Notes: generated by a model not told the origin, from the letters alone. 64,000 nucleotides of DNA from JAFECT01 sp964432415 (GCA_964432415.1 CAYSNW010000006.1:35358-99357), one strand, 5' to 3'; numbered from the stretch's first letter, positions 41,162-51,383 are shown. A program made the numbers and translations.

Positions 41162-42853
41162 ATGAAGACCTCGGTTGTGGTTCTGGCCGGCCTGGCCCTG
41201 CTGGCGGCGGCCCTCGCGGCGCAGGCGAAACCGCGGGCACACCGGGCGGCTGCCCATGGCGCCGCGGCGGCGCTGATCGACCCGGTGCGCATGACCGAGG
41301 AGGTCAAGATGCTGTCCTCCGACGCATTCGGGGGACGGGGCCCGGCGACCGCGGGCGAGACCCGAACGATCGACTGGCTGGTCGCCCAGTTCAAGGCGAT
41401 GGGCCTTCGGCCCGGTGGGCTCAATGGTTCCTGGACCCAGGAAGTGCCGCTCAACCGCTACACCATCGAAGACAAGCCCAGCCTGTCCCTGAGCGCGGGC
41501 GACTGGCGCCGCCAGCTCGCCCAGGGCGAGGACGTGGTGGCGGTGACCATGCGCCCGGTGGACCGGGTGAAGATCGACAGGGCGCCGATGGTGTTCGTCG
41601 GCTACGGCGTCGACGCGCCGGAGCGCAAGTGGGACGACTTCAAGGGCGTCGATCTGCACGGCAAGATCGCTGTGATCCTGGTCAACGATCCGGATTTCGA
41701 GGCGGACCTGGGCGGCCTCTTCGGCGGCAAGGCGATGACCTACTACGGCCGCTGGACCTACAAGTACGAGGAGATGGCGCGGCGCGGGGCGCTGGGCGCA
41801 CTGATCGTGCACGAGGCGCCGGGCGCGGGCTACGGCTGGACCACGGTGAAGAACTCCAACACCGGGCCGCAGTTCGACATCGTCCGACCGGATCCGGCGA
41901 AGGACAAGGTGCTGCTGCAGGGCTGGCTGCACCGCGATGTGGCGGTCGAGCTGTTCCGCCACGCCGGCTTCGACTTCGAGGCGATGAAGTCACAGGCCAA
42001 GACCCGCGGTTTCCATCCGGTGGTGCTCAAGGGCGCCGGATTTTCCGCCGACTACGCCCTGACCACGGACAAGGTCGTGACCCACAACGTCCTGGCGCGC
42101 TTGCCCGGAAAGACGCGGCCCAATGAGACGGTGATCTATTCGGCCCACTGGGACCACTTCGGAACCGGCAAGCCGGACGCCAGCGGCGATCCGGTGTTCC
42201 ACGGCGCGGCCGACGACGGCACCGGCATGGCGGCCGTGCTGGAGCTGGCGCGGGCCTATGCCAAGGCGCCGCGCACCGACCGCTCGATCCTGTTCGCGGG
42301 CTGGACCGCGGAGGAGAGGGGCCTGCTGGGCTCGGAATACTACGGGACCCACCCGGTCTGGCCGCTGGCCACCACCGCGGGGATGATCAACCTGGACATC
42401 CTGCAGACCGCCGGGCGTTCGCGCGACGTCGTGCTGGTCGGCTCGGGCAAGGACACGATGGAGGACCTGCTGGCGGCGCACGCGAAGCGCCAGGGCCGGG
42501 TGGTGACCCCCGACGGCCATCCGGAGGTCGGATCCTTCTATCGCGGCGACCAGTTCAGCCTGGCCAAGCGGGGCGTTCCCGTGCTGCCGCTGATGGACTC
42601 CGGCGGGGCGGTGGACCTGGTCAAGGGCGGCCGGACGGCCGGCGAGGCCTGGGTCAAGGAATACACCGCTCACCGCTACCACACGCCCCAGGACCGCTGG
42701 AGCCCGGACTGGGACCTGTCGGGCGCTGCCCAGGACACGGAGCTGGTCTATGCCGTGGGCCGGGACCTGGCCAATTCGCGCAAGTGGCCCGGCTGGAAGG
42801 CGGGCTCCGAGTTCGCCGGCGAGCGCGCGAAGAGCGCCAAGTCCCGGCGCTAG
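41162..42853 (+). CDS. Exported M28 family metallopeptidase
   Basis: 563 residues with a signal peptide (KTSVVVLAGLALLAAALAAQA). The M28 zinc ligands are readable in order: His in IYSAHWDHFG, Asp in GAADDGTGMAAVLELARAY, the Glu pair in WTAEERGLLGSEYY, Asp in INLDIL, and His in RYHTPQDRW. A PA-like insert (VFVGYGVDAPERKWDDFKGVDLHGKIAVILVNDPDF) lies before the catalytic core. It is probably a periplasmic aminopeptidase. Substrate preference is not visible. Confidence 0.88.
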   Translation: MKTSVVVLAGLALLAAALAAQAKPRAHRAAAHGAAAALIDPVRMTEEVKMLSSDAFGGRGPATAGETRTIDWLVAQFKAMGLRPGGLNGSWTQEVPLNRYTIEDKPSLSLSAGDWRRQLAQGEDVVAVTMRPVDRVKIDRAPMVFVGYGVDAPERKWDDFKGVDLHGKIAVILVNDPDFEADLGGLFGGKAMTYYGRWTYKYEEMARRGALGALIVHEAPGAGYGWTTVKNSNTGPQFDIVRPDPAKDKVLLQGWLHRDVAVELFRHAGFDFEAMKSQAKTRGFHPVVLKGAGFSADYALTTDKVVTHNVLARLPGKTRPNETVIYSAHWDHFGTGKPDASGDPVFHGAADDGTGMAAVLELARAYAKAPRTDRSILFAGWTAEERGLLGSEYYGTHPVWPLATTAGMINLDILQTAGRSRDVVLVGSGKDTMEDLLAAHAKRQGRVVTPDGHPEVGSFYRGDQFSLAKRGVPVLPLMDSGGAVDLVKGGRTAGEAWVKEYTAHRYHTPQDRWSPDWDLSGAAQDTELVYAVGRDLANSRKWPGWKAGSEFAGERAKSAKSRR

Positions 42854-42944
42854 CGACCCTTACGCCCCGTAGCAATACGGATTTGCCGACTCCGACGCGC
42901 CCTCTATCACAGCCACCGGGGGCGAACCTGTTCACCGACCGACG

Positions 42945-44516
42945 GTGACGGGCAGTGCAGGGCGTTTAAGGCGAGTGCCGAGCAAGTCAGACCAGCGCCG
43001 TGTCCAGGCGCAGACCCATTGCGACCGCGGCGTCGAACTGCTCGACCGCCGCGAGCCCGCCCGTGCGCTCGCCGAATTCGAGCAGGCGGTGGCGCTGACG
43101 CCCAATTCCGCCGACGCGCGCTATCTGATCGCGGTGGCGCTGGCGCGGCTGGAGCGGCTGGACGAAGCCGAGGCCTGCCTCAGGGTCGTGCTGGAGACCG
43201 ACCGCACCCACATCGACGCCGCTCACCTGCTGGGGACTCTGCTGCACCGCCGCGGCCTGGACACCGCGGCCCTGCTCTGGCTGCGCGACGCCGCCCAGCG
43301 CGGGCCCGACCGCGCCCAACTCCACAGGGATCTGGCGGTGATCAGCCTGTTCGTCGGTGACATCGCGGCGGCCAAGGCCTCCTTCGTGCGGGTGCTCGAG
43401 CTGGATCCGACCAGCGACGAGGTGATCTTCAACCTGGTGCGCCTGATCGATATGGCCTCCGACGATCCGCACGCAGCCGCCGCGGCGGCGGCCATGGCCC
43501 GGCTGGAATCGTCGCTCGATTCCCTGCCGGACGCGCTGCGGGTGCAACTGCTGTTTTCCATGGCCAAGACCAGCCACGACTTCGGCGAAATCGACCGGGC
43601 CTTCGACCTCTATCTCGAGGCCAATGCGGCGATGCGGGCGCTGGTCGACTATTCGATCGAGGCGGAGGAGGCCCGGTTCGCGGCGGTGGAGCGGCAGTTC
43701 GACCGGGCCCTGTTCGCCCGGCTGGCGGGGCAGGGCGCGCCCAACAGCCGTCCGGTGTTCGTCACCGGCATGCCGCGCTCCGGCACCACCCTGGTCGAGC
43801 AGATCCTGAGCGCCCATCCGGCGGTGATGGCGGCCGGGGAAATTCCGGCCATGCTCGAGCTGGTGACGGACGCGCGGGGCCTGGGCGGCGTCCGCTTCCC
43901 CGACTGGGTCGGGCCCATGACCGCCGACGACTGCCTGAACCTGGGACGCACCTACCTCGGCAAGGCGCCCAGCGGAGCGCGGGGTCATCTGAAGGTCACT
44001 GACAAGCGGCTGGAGAACATCGAATACATCGGCCTGATCCATCTGATCCTGCCGCGCGTACCGATCATCCACTGCCGCCGCGACCCGGCGGACACCTGCC
44101 TGTCGGCCTTCACCCTGCTGTTCAGCATGGGCCAGGACTACAGCTATTCCCTGGAGGAGCTCGGCCGCTACTGGCGCGCCTACGACCGGCTGATGGCGCA
44201 TTGGGCCCAGGTGCTGCCCCCCGGGGTCATGCTGGATGTCCCCTACGAGGCCCTGGTCGCCGAGCCGGAGACCTGGGCGCGCAGGATCGTCGCCCACTGC
44301 GGCCTCGACTGGGACCCGGCCTGCCTGGACTTCCACAAGTCCGCGCGCGGCGTGACCAGCGCCAGCGCGGCCCAGGTGCGCCAGCCGATCTACGACCGCT
44401 CCATCGGCCGCTGGCGGCCCTTCGCCCACCGGCTGGGGCCGATGTTCGAGGCCATGGGGGAGCGGTTCGCGGCGGAACGGGTCACCCCGCTGAGCGTCGG
44501 GGGCGGTAAGGGCTGA
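42945..44516 (+). CDS. TPR-containing sulfotransferase family protein
   Basis: 523 residues. The N-terminal about 240 residues are TPR repeats (CDRGVELLDRREPARALAEFEQAVALTPNSADARYLIAVALARLERLDEAEACLRVVLE). The C-terminal domain has the PAPS-binding 5' loop PVFVTGMPRSGTTLVEQILSAHP and the 3' region IIHCRRDPADTCLSAF typical of bacterial sulfotransferase-3-like proteins. It probably sulfates a protein or glycan, but the acceptor is unknown. GTG at 42945 is the longest start; GTG at 42975, after AAGG, is also plausible. Confidence 0.82.
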   Translation: MTGSAGRLRRVPSKSDQRRVQAQTHCDRGVELLDRREPARALAEFEQAVALTPNSADARYLIAVALARLERLDEAEACLRVVLETDRTHIDAAHLLGTLLHRRGLDTAALLWLRDAAQRGPDRAQLHRDLAVISLFVGDIAAAKASFVRVLELDPTSDEVIFNLVRLIDMASDDPHAAAAAAAMARLESSLDSLPDALRVQLLFSMAKTSHDFGEIDRAFDLYLEANAAMRALVDYSIEAEEARFAAVERQFDRALFARLAGQGAPNSRPVFVTGMPRSGTTLVEQILSAHPAVMAAGEIPAMLELVTDARGLGGVRFPDWVGPMTADDCLNLGRTYLGKAPSGARGHLKVTDKRLENIEYIGLIHLILPRVPIIHCRRDPADTCLSAFTLLFSMGQDYSYSLEELGRYWRAYDRLMAHWAQVLPPGVMLDVPYEALVAEPETWARRIVAHCGLDWDPACLDFHKSARGVTSASAAQVRQPIYDRSIGRWRPFAHRLGPMFEAMGERFAAERVTPLSVGGGKG

Positions 44517-44519
44517 GCC

Positions 44520-45131
44520 TCACTCGCTCCCGAGCCGCAGACACATGCGCACCAGGTCCGGCAGGCCCGCCGCGTCCATCTTGGCCATGACGGCGGCGCG
44601 GTAGGTTTCGACCGTGCGCACGCTGATGCCGAGCCGTGCGGCGATCTGGGTGTTGACCAGGCCTGAGGTGACCATGTCCATCACCTCCCGCTCGCGCCGG
44701 GTCAGGCGCGCGGCGCGGGCCTCGAGCTCGGCGCGCGAGCGCAGTTCGCCGCGGATTTCACGGCTGCGCGACAGGGCTTGATCGACGGCGCCCAGGAAAT
44801 CGCGCTCGTCGAACGGCTTCTCGAGGAACTCGACCGCGCCGGACTTGAGCGCGCGGATCGCCATGGGGACGTCCGCGTGGCCGCTGATGACGATGACCGG
44901 CGCGCTGACGCCGCGCTCGGCCAGCACGCCCTGCAGCTCCAGCCCGCCCATGCCGGGCATGCGCACGTCGGAGACGACGCAGCCGGCGGTTTCCGGGTCG
45001 ATGCCGGCCAGGGCTTCCTCCGCGCTGGCGTGCGAGCGGGCGGCGTAGCCCGCGGACTCGAGCAGCATGGTCAGCGACAGGCGGATGGCCGCGTCGTCGT
45101 CCACCACATGGACCAGCAGATCTTTCTTCAT
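44520..45131 (-). CDS. FixJ-family response regulator
   Basis: 203 residues. A receiver domain has the acidic pair DD (11-13), phospho-acceptor Asp55 in VVSDVRMPGMGG, and Lys in EFLEKPF. A LuxR-type HTH follows (LTRREREVMDMVTSGLVNTQIAARLGISVRTVETYRAAVMAKM). This is the FixJ plan. The start overlaps the stop of the upstream kinase gene by four bases, so they are a coupled two-component pair. Confidence 0.9.
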   Translation of the reverse strand: MKKDLLVHVVDDDAAIRLSLTMLLESAGYAARSHASAEEALAGIDPETAGCVVSDVRMPGMGGLELQGVLAERGVSAPVIVISGHADVPMAIRALKSGAVEFLEKPFDERDFLGAVDQALSRSREIRGELRSRAELEARAARLTRREREVMDMVTSGLVNTQIAARLGISVRTVETYRAAVMAKMDAAGLPDLVRMCLRLGSE

Positions 45132-46768
45132 GCCGCGCTCCGCCGGGCCGCGCCCGCAGGCAGGCTGAATCGGAAGGCGACATTGCCCGGATGCGCCTCC
45201 GCGATCCAGATGCGACCGCCGTGCGCCTCGACAATTCCCTGGCTGACGGTCAGGCCGAGACCCATGCCGGAGTCTTTGCTGCTGACGAACGGAAAGAACA
45301 GCCGTTCGGCGACCGCCGCGCTGATCCCCGGGCCCGTGTCGCGCACCTCGAACTCGACCTCGTGGCGCGAGGGCGCGCGCACGCTGAGCGCGATGGCGCC
45401 TTCGGCCGCGTCGCGTCCGGCGAGGATGGAGTCCAGGCTGTTCTGGATCAGGTTCAGGATCACCTGCTGGATCTGGATCGGATCGACCAGCAGGTTGGGG
45501 GCTTGGCGTTCGGCCGCCAGGGTGAGGACGACGCCCGCCCTCTGGCAGCGCGCCTGGATCAGGCCGACGGCGGACTGGGCCAACTGGGCGGGCGCGCTCG
45601 AGGTGCGCTCGCGTTCACCCTTGTCGATGATCCGCCGCAGCGAACGCACGATGCCGCCGGCGCGTTCGATCTGGAGCACCGACTGGTCGAGCGCCTCGCG
45701 CGCCCGCTCGGGCCGGTCGAGCAGACGCTGGGCGGAACGGGCGAAGGCGATGGCCGCCAGCAGCGGCTGGTTGAGCTCATGCGCGAGGCCCGCGGAGATC
45801 TCACCGGCGATGGACAGGCGGCTGACCCGGGCCAGGTCGTCCTGGCGCTGGCGCAGCGCCTCTTCGGTCGCGCGGCCCTGGCTGACCGCCACCCCCAGGA
45901 ACAGGCCGGATATGGTGAGGGACAACAGGCGCGGCTGGAAGCTGAGGATGGTGGCGACGTCGTTGGTGGTCAGCATCAGGGCGCTGAACACCGCGATCAG
46001 GATCGTCAGATTGGCCAGGACCGCGCCCTGGACGCCGAAGCGGGCCGCGATCCAGATCTGGGGCAGAAACAGCAGGTAGAACATGCGGAAGCGGTCCGGA
46101 CCGAGGCCCCCGAACAGGGTGACGGTGCAGGCGGCCAGGGCGGCGGCCTGCAGGGCCACCTCGACCAGCCCGGCGCCCGTGAGCTTGGGCCGCCAGGCGC
46201 GCAGGGCGAGCGCCGCGGGGACCACGATGACCACCCCCAGGAAGTTGGCGGTCCAGCCATGGTAGGCGGAGGAGAGGAACTGGTCCGCGCTCAGGCCCGA
46301 CCAGCTCCAGAGGATCGGCACATTGAACACCGCCACCGCCAGGGCCGCGGCGAAACCCGCAGCCAGGAGGGCGATCAGCTCACGCTGGCGGCTGAGCACG
46401 GCTGCGCGGCGGCGATGCATCCAGCCGGTCACGGGGCCATAACCGGCCAGGGCGGCCACGCCGCAGGCCAGGACCTCGGGGATCGACCGACCGAAGGCGG
46501 GGCTGATCAGGCTGGAGATGATCTCGGCGACGAACAGGCCGATCAGGCCCGGCCGTCCGGCCCAGGCCAGGAAGACCAGAGCCACGCCACAGGACAGGTT
46601 CCAGGGCGTCGCGGCCTCGGCCCGGAGCATCACCCCTAGATTGTCGAACAGCACATAAGCGAGGAGGAACAGGGCCCAGACCAGGGCCGGCGCCGCGCGA
46701 AGCCGCGTCAGGACCTGCGCGGGACGCAGTGACCGGCGGATCGGCGGTGGGGAGGCGGTCTCGGCCAA
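45128..46768 (-). CDS. Membrane sensor histidine kinase (MASE1-like) paired with the FixJ-type regulator
   Basis: 546 residues. Eight or so hydrophobic segments fill about residues 25-300, with a MASE1-like pattern (APALVWALFLLAYVLFDNLGVMLRAEA...TPWNLSCGVALVFLAW). The kinase core follows: ISAGLAHELNQPLLAAIAFARSAQRLL (H-box), LNLIQNSLDSILAG (N-box), VRDTGPGISAAVAERLFFPFVSSKDSGMGLGLTVSQGIVEAHGG. ATG overlap with the FixJ-type gene shows the partner. The signal sensed is unknown; there is no FixL heme-PAS domain. Confidence 0.88.
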   Translation of the reverse strand: MAETASPPPIRRSLRPAQVLTRLRAAPALVWALFLLAYVLFDNLGVMLRAEAATPWNLSCGVALVFLAWAGRPGLIGLFVAEIISSLISPAFGRSIPEVLACGVAALAGYGPVTGWMHRRRAAVLSRQRELIALLAAGFAAALAVAVFNVPILWSWSGLSADQFLSSAYHGWTANFLGVVIVVPAALALRAWRPKLTGAGLVEVALQAAALAACTVTLFGGLGPDRFRMFYLLFLPQIWIAARFGVQGAVLANLTILIAVFSALMLTTNDVATILSFQPRLLSLTISGLFLGVAVSQGRATEEALRQRQDDLARVSRLSIAGEISAGLAHELNQPLLAAIAFARSAQRLLDRPERAREALDQSVLQIERAGGIVRSLRRIIDKGERERTSSAPAQLAQSAVGLIQARCQRAGVVLTLAAERQAPNLLVDPIQIQQVILNLIQNSLDSILAGRDAAEGAIALSVRAPSRHEVEFEVRDTGPGISAAVAERLFFPFVSSKDSGMGLGLTVSQGIVEAHGGRIWIAEAHPGNVAFRFSLPAGAARRSAA

Positions 46769-46921
46769 GGGTGTTTCCGACGTTCAGGGGCTCAGCTTAG
46801 CCGCAGGACGCTCGCGCGTCTGCCGTCGCCGTGCTCCGGATTACCAATCGGTAAGCCGCACCGGCTTGCCGGGGCGACGAGGTGGGCCTACCCCTTGGCG
46901 ACCAATTCCTGGGGAGTTCCC

Positions 46922-48841
46922 ATGTTCGACCGTCGCCGCCTGCTGTTCGCCGCCACCGCAACCGCCGGCGCCGCCGGCGCGGACGCCGCCCTGGCGGGCC
47001 GGGGGGGAGGGGGCGCCCCGCACCTGCCGCGCGGCGCGCGCAGCAGCCAGAACCGCCAGTCCAAGACCAAGCCGACCGCAACAGGCTCCGACCCGGCGAC
47101 CGCAGCCCGGCTCAACGCGGTGCTCGAGACCATCTTCGAGGAATCGCTGAAGGAGAGCCCGCAGGGCATGACCGGCCTCGGACTCGACAAGGGGCCGGGC
47201 GCCTGGGCGCGCAGCAAGCTCGACGACGCCTCCCCGGCCGCGGTCGAACGCGGAAACCAGCTGACGAAGAAGTGGCTGGCCGAGCTGCGCGCGGTCGACC
47301 GCAAGAAGCTCAAGGGCATGGACGCGGTCAATTACGACACGGTCGAGTACCAGGGCGCGATCTCGGTGGAGGGGACCAGGTTCCACTATGGCTCCACCAG
47401 CGGCGGCGGCTATCCCATCCCCTATCTGCTGAGCCAGCTGACCGGCTCCTACCAGGCGGTCCCGGACTTCCTCGACAGCCAGCACCCGATCGAAAACGCC
47501 GCCGATGCCGAGGCCTATCTCTCGCGTCTGGCGCAGTTCGCCACAGTCATGGACCAGGAGACCGAACGCGCCACGGCGGACGGCGCCAAGGGTGTGATCC
47601 CGCCCGATTTCGTCATCGACAAGACGCTGGCCCAGCTCAAGGCCCTGCGCGGCACGCCGACCGACAAGACCACCCTGGTGGACTCGGTGGCGCGACGCAC
47701 CAGGGAGAAGGGCATCGCCGGCGACTGGGCCGGACGGGCGGCCGCGACGGTCAACGGTCCGGTCTGGGCCGCCGTCAACCGGCAGATCGCCCTGATGGAG
47801 GCCTGGCGGCCCAAGGCCGTGCATGACGCCGGTGTCTGGCGCCTGCCGGACGGCCTGGCGCTCTACCGCTACTGCGCCAAGGAGCAGACCACCACCAACA
47901 TGAGCGCCGAGGAGATCCACAAGCTGGGTCTGGACATGGTGGCCAAGCTGTCGGCGGAGGCGGACGCCCTGTTCAAGTCCCAGGGCATGAGCCAGGGCAG
48001 CGTCGGCCAGCGCATGGCCGCCCTCTTCAAGGATCCGCGCTTCATCTATCCGAACACCGAGGAGGGAAAGGCCAAGCTGCTCGAGTACCTGAACGGGCTG
48101 GTGAAGCAGATGACGGCCATGCTGCCGCGCTACTTCGGGGCCCTGCCCAAGGCGGGGCTGGACATCCGCCGCGTGCCCGTGGCGATCGAGGCGGGCGCGC
48201 CGGGCGGCTACTACAATTCCGGCACCCTGGATGGGTCCAGGCCCGGCGCCTACTACATCAACCTGCGCGACACGGCCGAAGTGCCGCGCTGGACGCTGCC
48301 GACCCTCAGCTACCACGAGGGGGTCCCGGGCCATCACCTGCAGGGCACCCTGGTGCTGGAGGCCAAGGGCATCCCGATGATCCGCAAGGTCCTGGGCTAC
48401 AACGCCTACCAGGAAGGCTGGGCCCTGTACTCCGAGCAGCTGGCCGACGAGATCGGCATGTACAAGGACGATCCCTGGGGACGGCTCGGCTACCTGCACG
48501 ACGCCATCTTCCGCGGCGTGAGGCTGGTGGTCGACTCCGGCATGCACGCCAAGCGCTGGAGCCGCGAACAGGCGGTGAAGTACTATGTCGACACCATCGG
48601 CGACCCGGAGAGCGTGGCGATCACCGAGATCGAGCGCTACTGCGTCTGGCCCGGCCAGGCCTGCGGCTACATGGTCGGCAAGGTCGAGCTGCTGCGCCTG
48701 CGCGCGGCGATGAGGGCCAAGCTCGGCGCGAAGTTCGATATCCGCCGCTTCCATGACGCGGTGCTGCTGACCGGGTCGATGCCGCTGGAGGTGCTGGCGC
48801 GGCGACTGGACGACTGGGCCGCCGCCGGTGGCGTGGGCTAG
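46922..48841 (+). CDS. DUF885 family exported protein (first copy)
   Basis: 639 residues. A Tat-like signal (MFDRRRLLFAATATAGAAGADAALA) is followed by a DUF885 domain. The zinc-type motif is LSYHEGVPGHHLQGTLVLE, and EGWALYSEQLADEIG, DSGMHAKRWSREQAVKYY and EIERYCVWPGQACGYMVGKVELLRLR are strong family blocks. DUF885 proteins look like M-type metallopeptidases of unknown substrate. The ATG at 46922 is chosen because it gives the signal peptide. A paralogue follows at 49455. Confidence 0.85.
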   Translation: MFDRRRLLFAATATAGAAGADAALAGRGGGGAPHLPRGARSSQNRQSKTKPTATGSDPATAARLNAVLETIFEESLKESPQGMTGLGLDKGPGAWARSKLDDASPAAVERGNQLTKKWLAELRAVDRKKLKGMDAVNYDTVEYQGAISVEGTRFHYGSTSGGGYPIPYLLSQLTGSYQAVPDFLDSQHPIENAADAEAYLSRLAQFATVMDQETERATADGAKGVIPPDFVIDKTLAQLKALRGTPTDKTTLVDSVARRTREKGIAGDWAGRAAATVNGPVWAAVNRQIALMEAWRPKAVHDAGVWRLPDGLALYRYCAKEQTTTNMSAEEIHKLGLDMVAKLSAEADALFKSQGMSQGSVGQRMAALFKDPRFIYPNTEEGKAKLLEYLNGLVKQMTAMLPRYFGALPKAGLDIRRVPVAIEAGAPGGYYNSGTLDGSRPGAYYINLRDTAEVPRWTLPTLSYHEGVPGHHLQGTLVLEAKGIPMIRKVLGYNAYQEGWALYSEQLADEIGMYKDDPWGRLGYLHDAIFRGVRLVVDSGMHAKRWSREQAVKYYVDTIGDPESVAITEIERYCVWPGQACGYMVGKVELLRLRAAMRAKLGAKFDIRRFHDAVLLTGSMPLEVLARRLDDWAAAGGVG

Positions 48842-48845
48842 GTCC

Positions 48846-49379
48846 GTGCGGGCCCTCCTGATCGCAGTGGCGCTGGTCTTGACCGGCGCCGCGTCCGCCC
48901 TTGCGGCGCCCGGGCCGGAGACGCCGAAGGCGTTCCTCGAGGGGCTGTACGCGCACTACGAGGGACCGGACGGGCGCAAGGCTCCAGGCTACGATCCGAA
49001 CTTCTGCGTCACCTGCAAGCCGGCGCTCTGGTTCGATCCGGCGATGGTGACGCTGCTGCGCGAGGACGACCGCCTGACGCCGAAGGGCGACATCGGCGCG
49101 CTGGACATGGATCCGGTCGCCATGAGCCAGGATCCGGGCGGGTTCATCGCCAAGGTCGAGATCCGGACCCAGACCGCCACCACCGCCCATGCGGTCGTGA
49201 CCCTGACCTATCCGTCCCATGTCCCGGAGGAGCCGGGCGTGGTGGTGATCCGCATGTCGCTGGCCAAGGTCGGCGCCCACTGGCGCATCCACGACATCTC
49301 GTCCGACGACCTGACCAGCCTGCGGGGCATGCTGATCAAGGAGAACGCGGCGCGTCGGCCGCGCCACAAGCGGCGGTGA
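48846..49379 (+). CDS. Exported DUF3828-like protein
   Basis: 177 residues with a signal peptide (VRALLIAVALVLTGAASALA). The mature part has PKAFLEGLYAHYEGPDG and a Cys pair FCVTCK, then WRIHDISSDDLTSLRGML, resembling DUF3828. The GTG at 48846, four bases after the previous stop, is preferred; another GTG at 48828 overlaps the upstream gene. It is sandwiched between the two DUF885 genes. Confidence 0.6.
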   Translation: MRALLIAVALVLTGAASALAAPGPETPKAFLEGLYAHYEGPDGRKAPGYDPNFCVTCKPALWFDPAMVTLLREDDRLTPKGDIGALDMDPVAMSQDPGGFIAKVEIRTQTATTAHAVVTLTYPSHVPEEPGVVVIRMSLAKVGAHWRIHDISSDDLTSLRGMLIKENAARRPRHKRR

Positions 49380-49454
49380 GGACGAAGGGGGGCCTTGTCC
49401 TCTCCGGTTCGATTTGCGACGCCTAGCAAGCTTTTCGAGTTGGGGGGACCTTCC

Positions 49455-51272
49455 ATGCTGCGCCGTCGTGACCTGCTGGCCTCCGCGGCCGGCGCCTCCG
49501 CTCTTGCCGCCACCCCCACCTTCGCCGCCGAGGCGACGTCCGAGGACGCAAGGCTGGACGCGATGCTGTCGCGCCACTTCAACGAGAACCTCGATCGCTC
49601 GCCGGAGAACGCCACCAACCTCGGACTCGACAAGGGCGCGCGGGCGCCGCTGCGCTGGCGGCTGAAGGACCGCTCGCTGGACGAGACGGCGCGGGAGAAG
49701 GCGCTGGTCAAGGCGCGCTGGGCGGAGCTGCAGACCATCGACCGGGCGAAACTGACGGGCGGCTTCCGCCTCAGCCGCGATATCGCCGCCTTCCGCTATT
49801 CCACCGCCGCCGCCGCGGCCACGCGCTTCGACTATGGCGCGTCGGGCGCGCAGGGCTCGGCCTATGTGCTGAGCCAGCTGACCGGCGCCTACTATTCCGT
49901 GCCCGACTTCCTCTCCAACCAGCACAAGATCGAGAGCAAGGACGACGCCGACGCCTATCTGTCGCGCCTGAACGCCTTCGCCACCGTCCTGGACCAGGAG
50001 ACGGAGGTGTTCCGCCACGACGTGGGCAAGGGCGTGATCCCGCCCGACTTCGTGGTGGCCAAGACCATCGGCAACCTGAACCGGCTGCTGGAGGACGGAG
50101 CGGGCAAGAGCGTGCTGGTGCGCACGGTGGCGGACCGGGCCAGGGCCAAGAACCTCGGCGACTACGAAGCGCCGGCGGCGGCGATCTATTCGGGACCGGT
50201 GAGCGCGGCGCTCCAGCGCCAGGTCGCGGCGTTGAAGGCCGTGCTGCCAAAGGCGATCCACGAGGCCGGCGTCTGGCGCCTGCCCGATGGCGACGCCTTC
50301 TACCAGGCCGGGATCACCGCCAATACGACCACCACCATGACCGGCGACGACATCCACAAGCTGGGCCTGGAGCAGCTGAGGGATTTCCAGGCCCGCATCG
50401 ACACCCTGCTGAAGGCCCAGGGCATGACCAAGGGTACGGTGGGCGAGCGGATGGCGGCGCTCAACGCCGACCCGCGCTGGGTCTACCCCAATACCGAGGC
50501 GGGCAAGGCGGACCTCCTGGCCCACCTGAACAGCCTGGTGGCCGCCATCGGGCCGAGGCTGCCGTCGGTGTTCGCGACCCTGCCCAAGGCCGACCTCGAG
50601 ATCCGCCGGGTGCCGCCCTACATCGAGAGCGGGGCGCCGCTGGGCTACTACCAGGGGGCGCCGCTGGATAACTCCCGGCCCGGCGCCTACTACATCAATC
50701 TGAAGGACACGGCGGACTGGCCCAGGTGGAGCTTGCCCACCCTGACCTATCACGAAGGCATCCCCGGCCATCACTTCCAGATCTCGGTCTCGCGTGAGGC
50801 CGGCACCTTGCCGCTGTATCGCCGGGCCGCCGGGTTCCCGGCCTACAACGAAGGCTGGGCGCTCTACGCCGAGCAGCTGGCCAGCGAGATCGGGGCCTAC
50901 GAGGGCGATCCGCTGGGCCAGATCGGCTTCCTCCAGAGCCTGGCGTTCCGGGCGGTCCGCCTGGTGGTCGACAGCGGCATGCACGCCAAACACTGGAGCC
51001 GTGAAAAGGCGATCCGCTTCATGGTCGACAACTGCGGGCGCACCGAGGGCGCCTCGACCAACGAGATCGAGCGCTACTGTGTCTGGCCGGGTCAGGCCTG
51101 CAGCTACAAGATCGGTCACACGGTGATCGTGCGCCTGAGGGGCGAGGCCCAGAAGGCGCTGGGGGCGAGGTTCGACCTGAAGGCCTTCCACGACACGGTG
51201 CTGCTGTCCGGTTCCTTGCCGCTGACGGTGCTGGAGGGCGTGGTCGGGGACTGGGTCAAGGGCCAGGCGTGA
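49455..51272 (+). CDS. DUF885 family exported protein (second copy)
   Basis: 605 residues. A Tat-like signal (MLRRRDLLASAAGASALAATPTFAAEA) precedes a DUF885 domain: LTYHEGIPGHHFQISVSRE, NEGWALYAEQLASEIGAYEGDP, DSGMHAKHWSREKAIRFMVDN and EIERYCVWPGQACSYKIGH. The metal-site motif is intact. It is clearly paralogous to the gene at 46922 but diverged along its length. The ATG at 49455 follows a GGGGGGA stretch. Confidence 0.85.
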   Translation: MLRRRDLLASAAGASALAATPTFAAEATSEDARLDAMLSRHFNENLDRSPENATNLGLDKGARAPLRWRLKDRSLDETAREKALVKARWAELQTIDRAKLTGGFRLSRDIAAFRYSTAAAAATRFDYGASGAQGSAYVLSQLTGAYYSVPDFLSNQHKIESKDDADAYLSRLNAFATVLDQETEVFRHDVGKGVIPPDFVVAKTIGNLNRLLEDGAGKSVLVRTVADRARAKNLGDYEAPAAAIYSGPVSAALQRQVAALKAVLPKAIHEAGVWRLPDGDAFYQAGITANTTTTMTGDDIHKLGLEQLRDFQARIDTLLKAQGMTKGTVGERMAALNADPRWVYPNTEAGKADLLAHLNSLVAAIGPRLPSVFATLPKADLEIRRVPPYIESGAPLGYYQGAPLDNSRPGAYYINLKDTADWPRWSLPTLTYHEGIPGHHFQISVSREAGTLPLYRRAAGFPAYNEGWALYAEQLASEIGAYEGDPLGQIGFLQSLAFRAVRLVVDSGMHAKHWSREKAIRFMVDNCGRTEGASTNEIERYCVWPGQACSYKIGHTVIVRLRGEAQKALGARFDLKAFHDTVLLSGSLPLTVLEGVVGDWVKGQA

Positions 51273-51383
51273 AGATTGGGGCCTGATCGTCGCAGGCCGG
51301 AAGGGCAGCGACGGAGCGGGCGCCGGGCCGGCGTTGAACGACCTGAGCGGCCGCCACCGGCCGAACCCTCAAGGGAGACCTCC

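Noticed and set aside
45128..46768. FixL oxygen sensor
   Set aside because: No heme-PAS domain is present. The sensor part is a multi-helix membrane region, so only the FixJ-like partner and the kinase core are similar.
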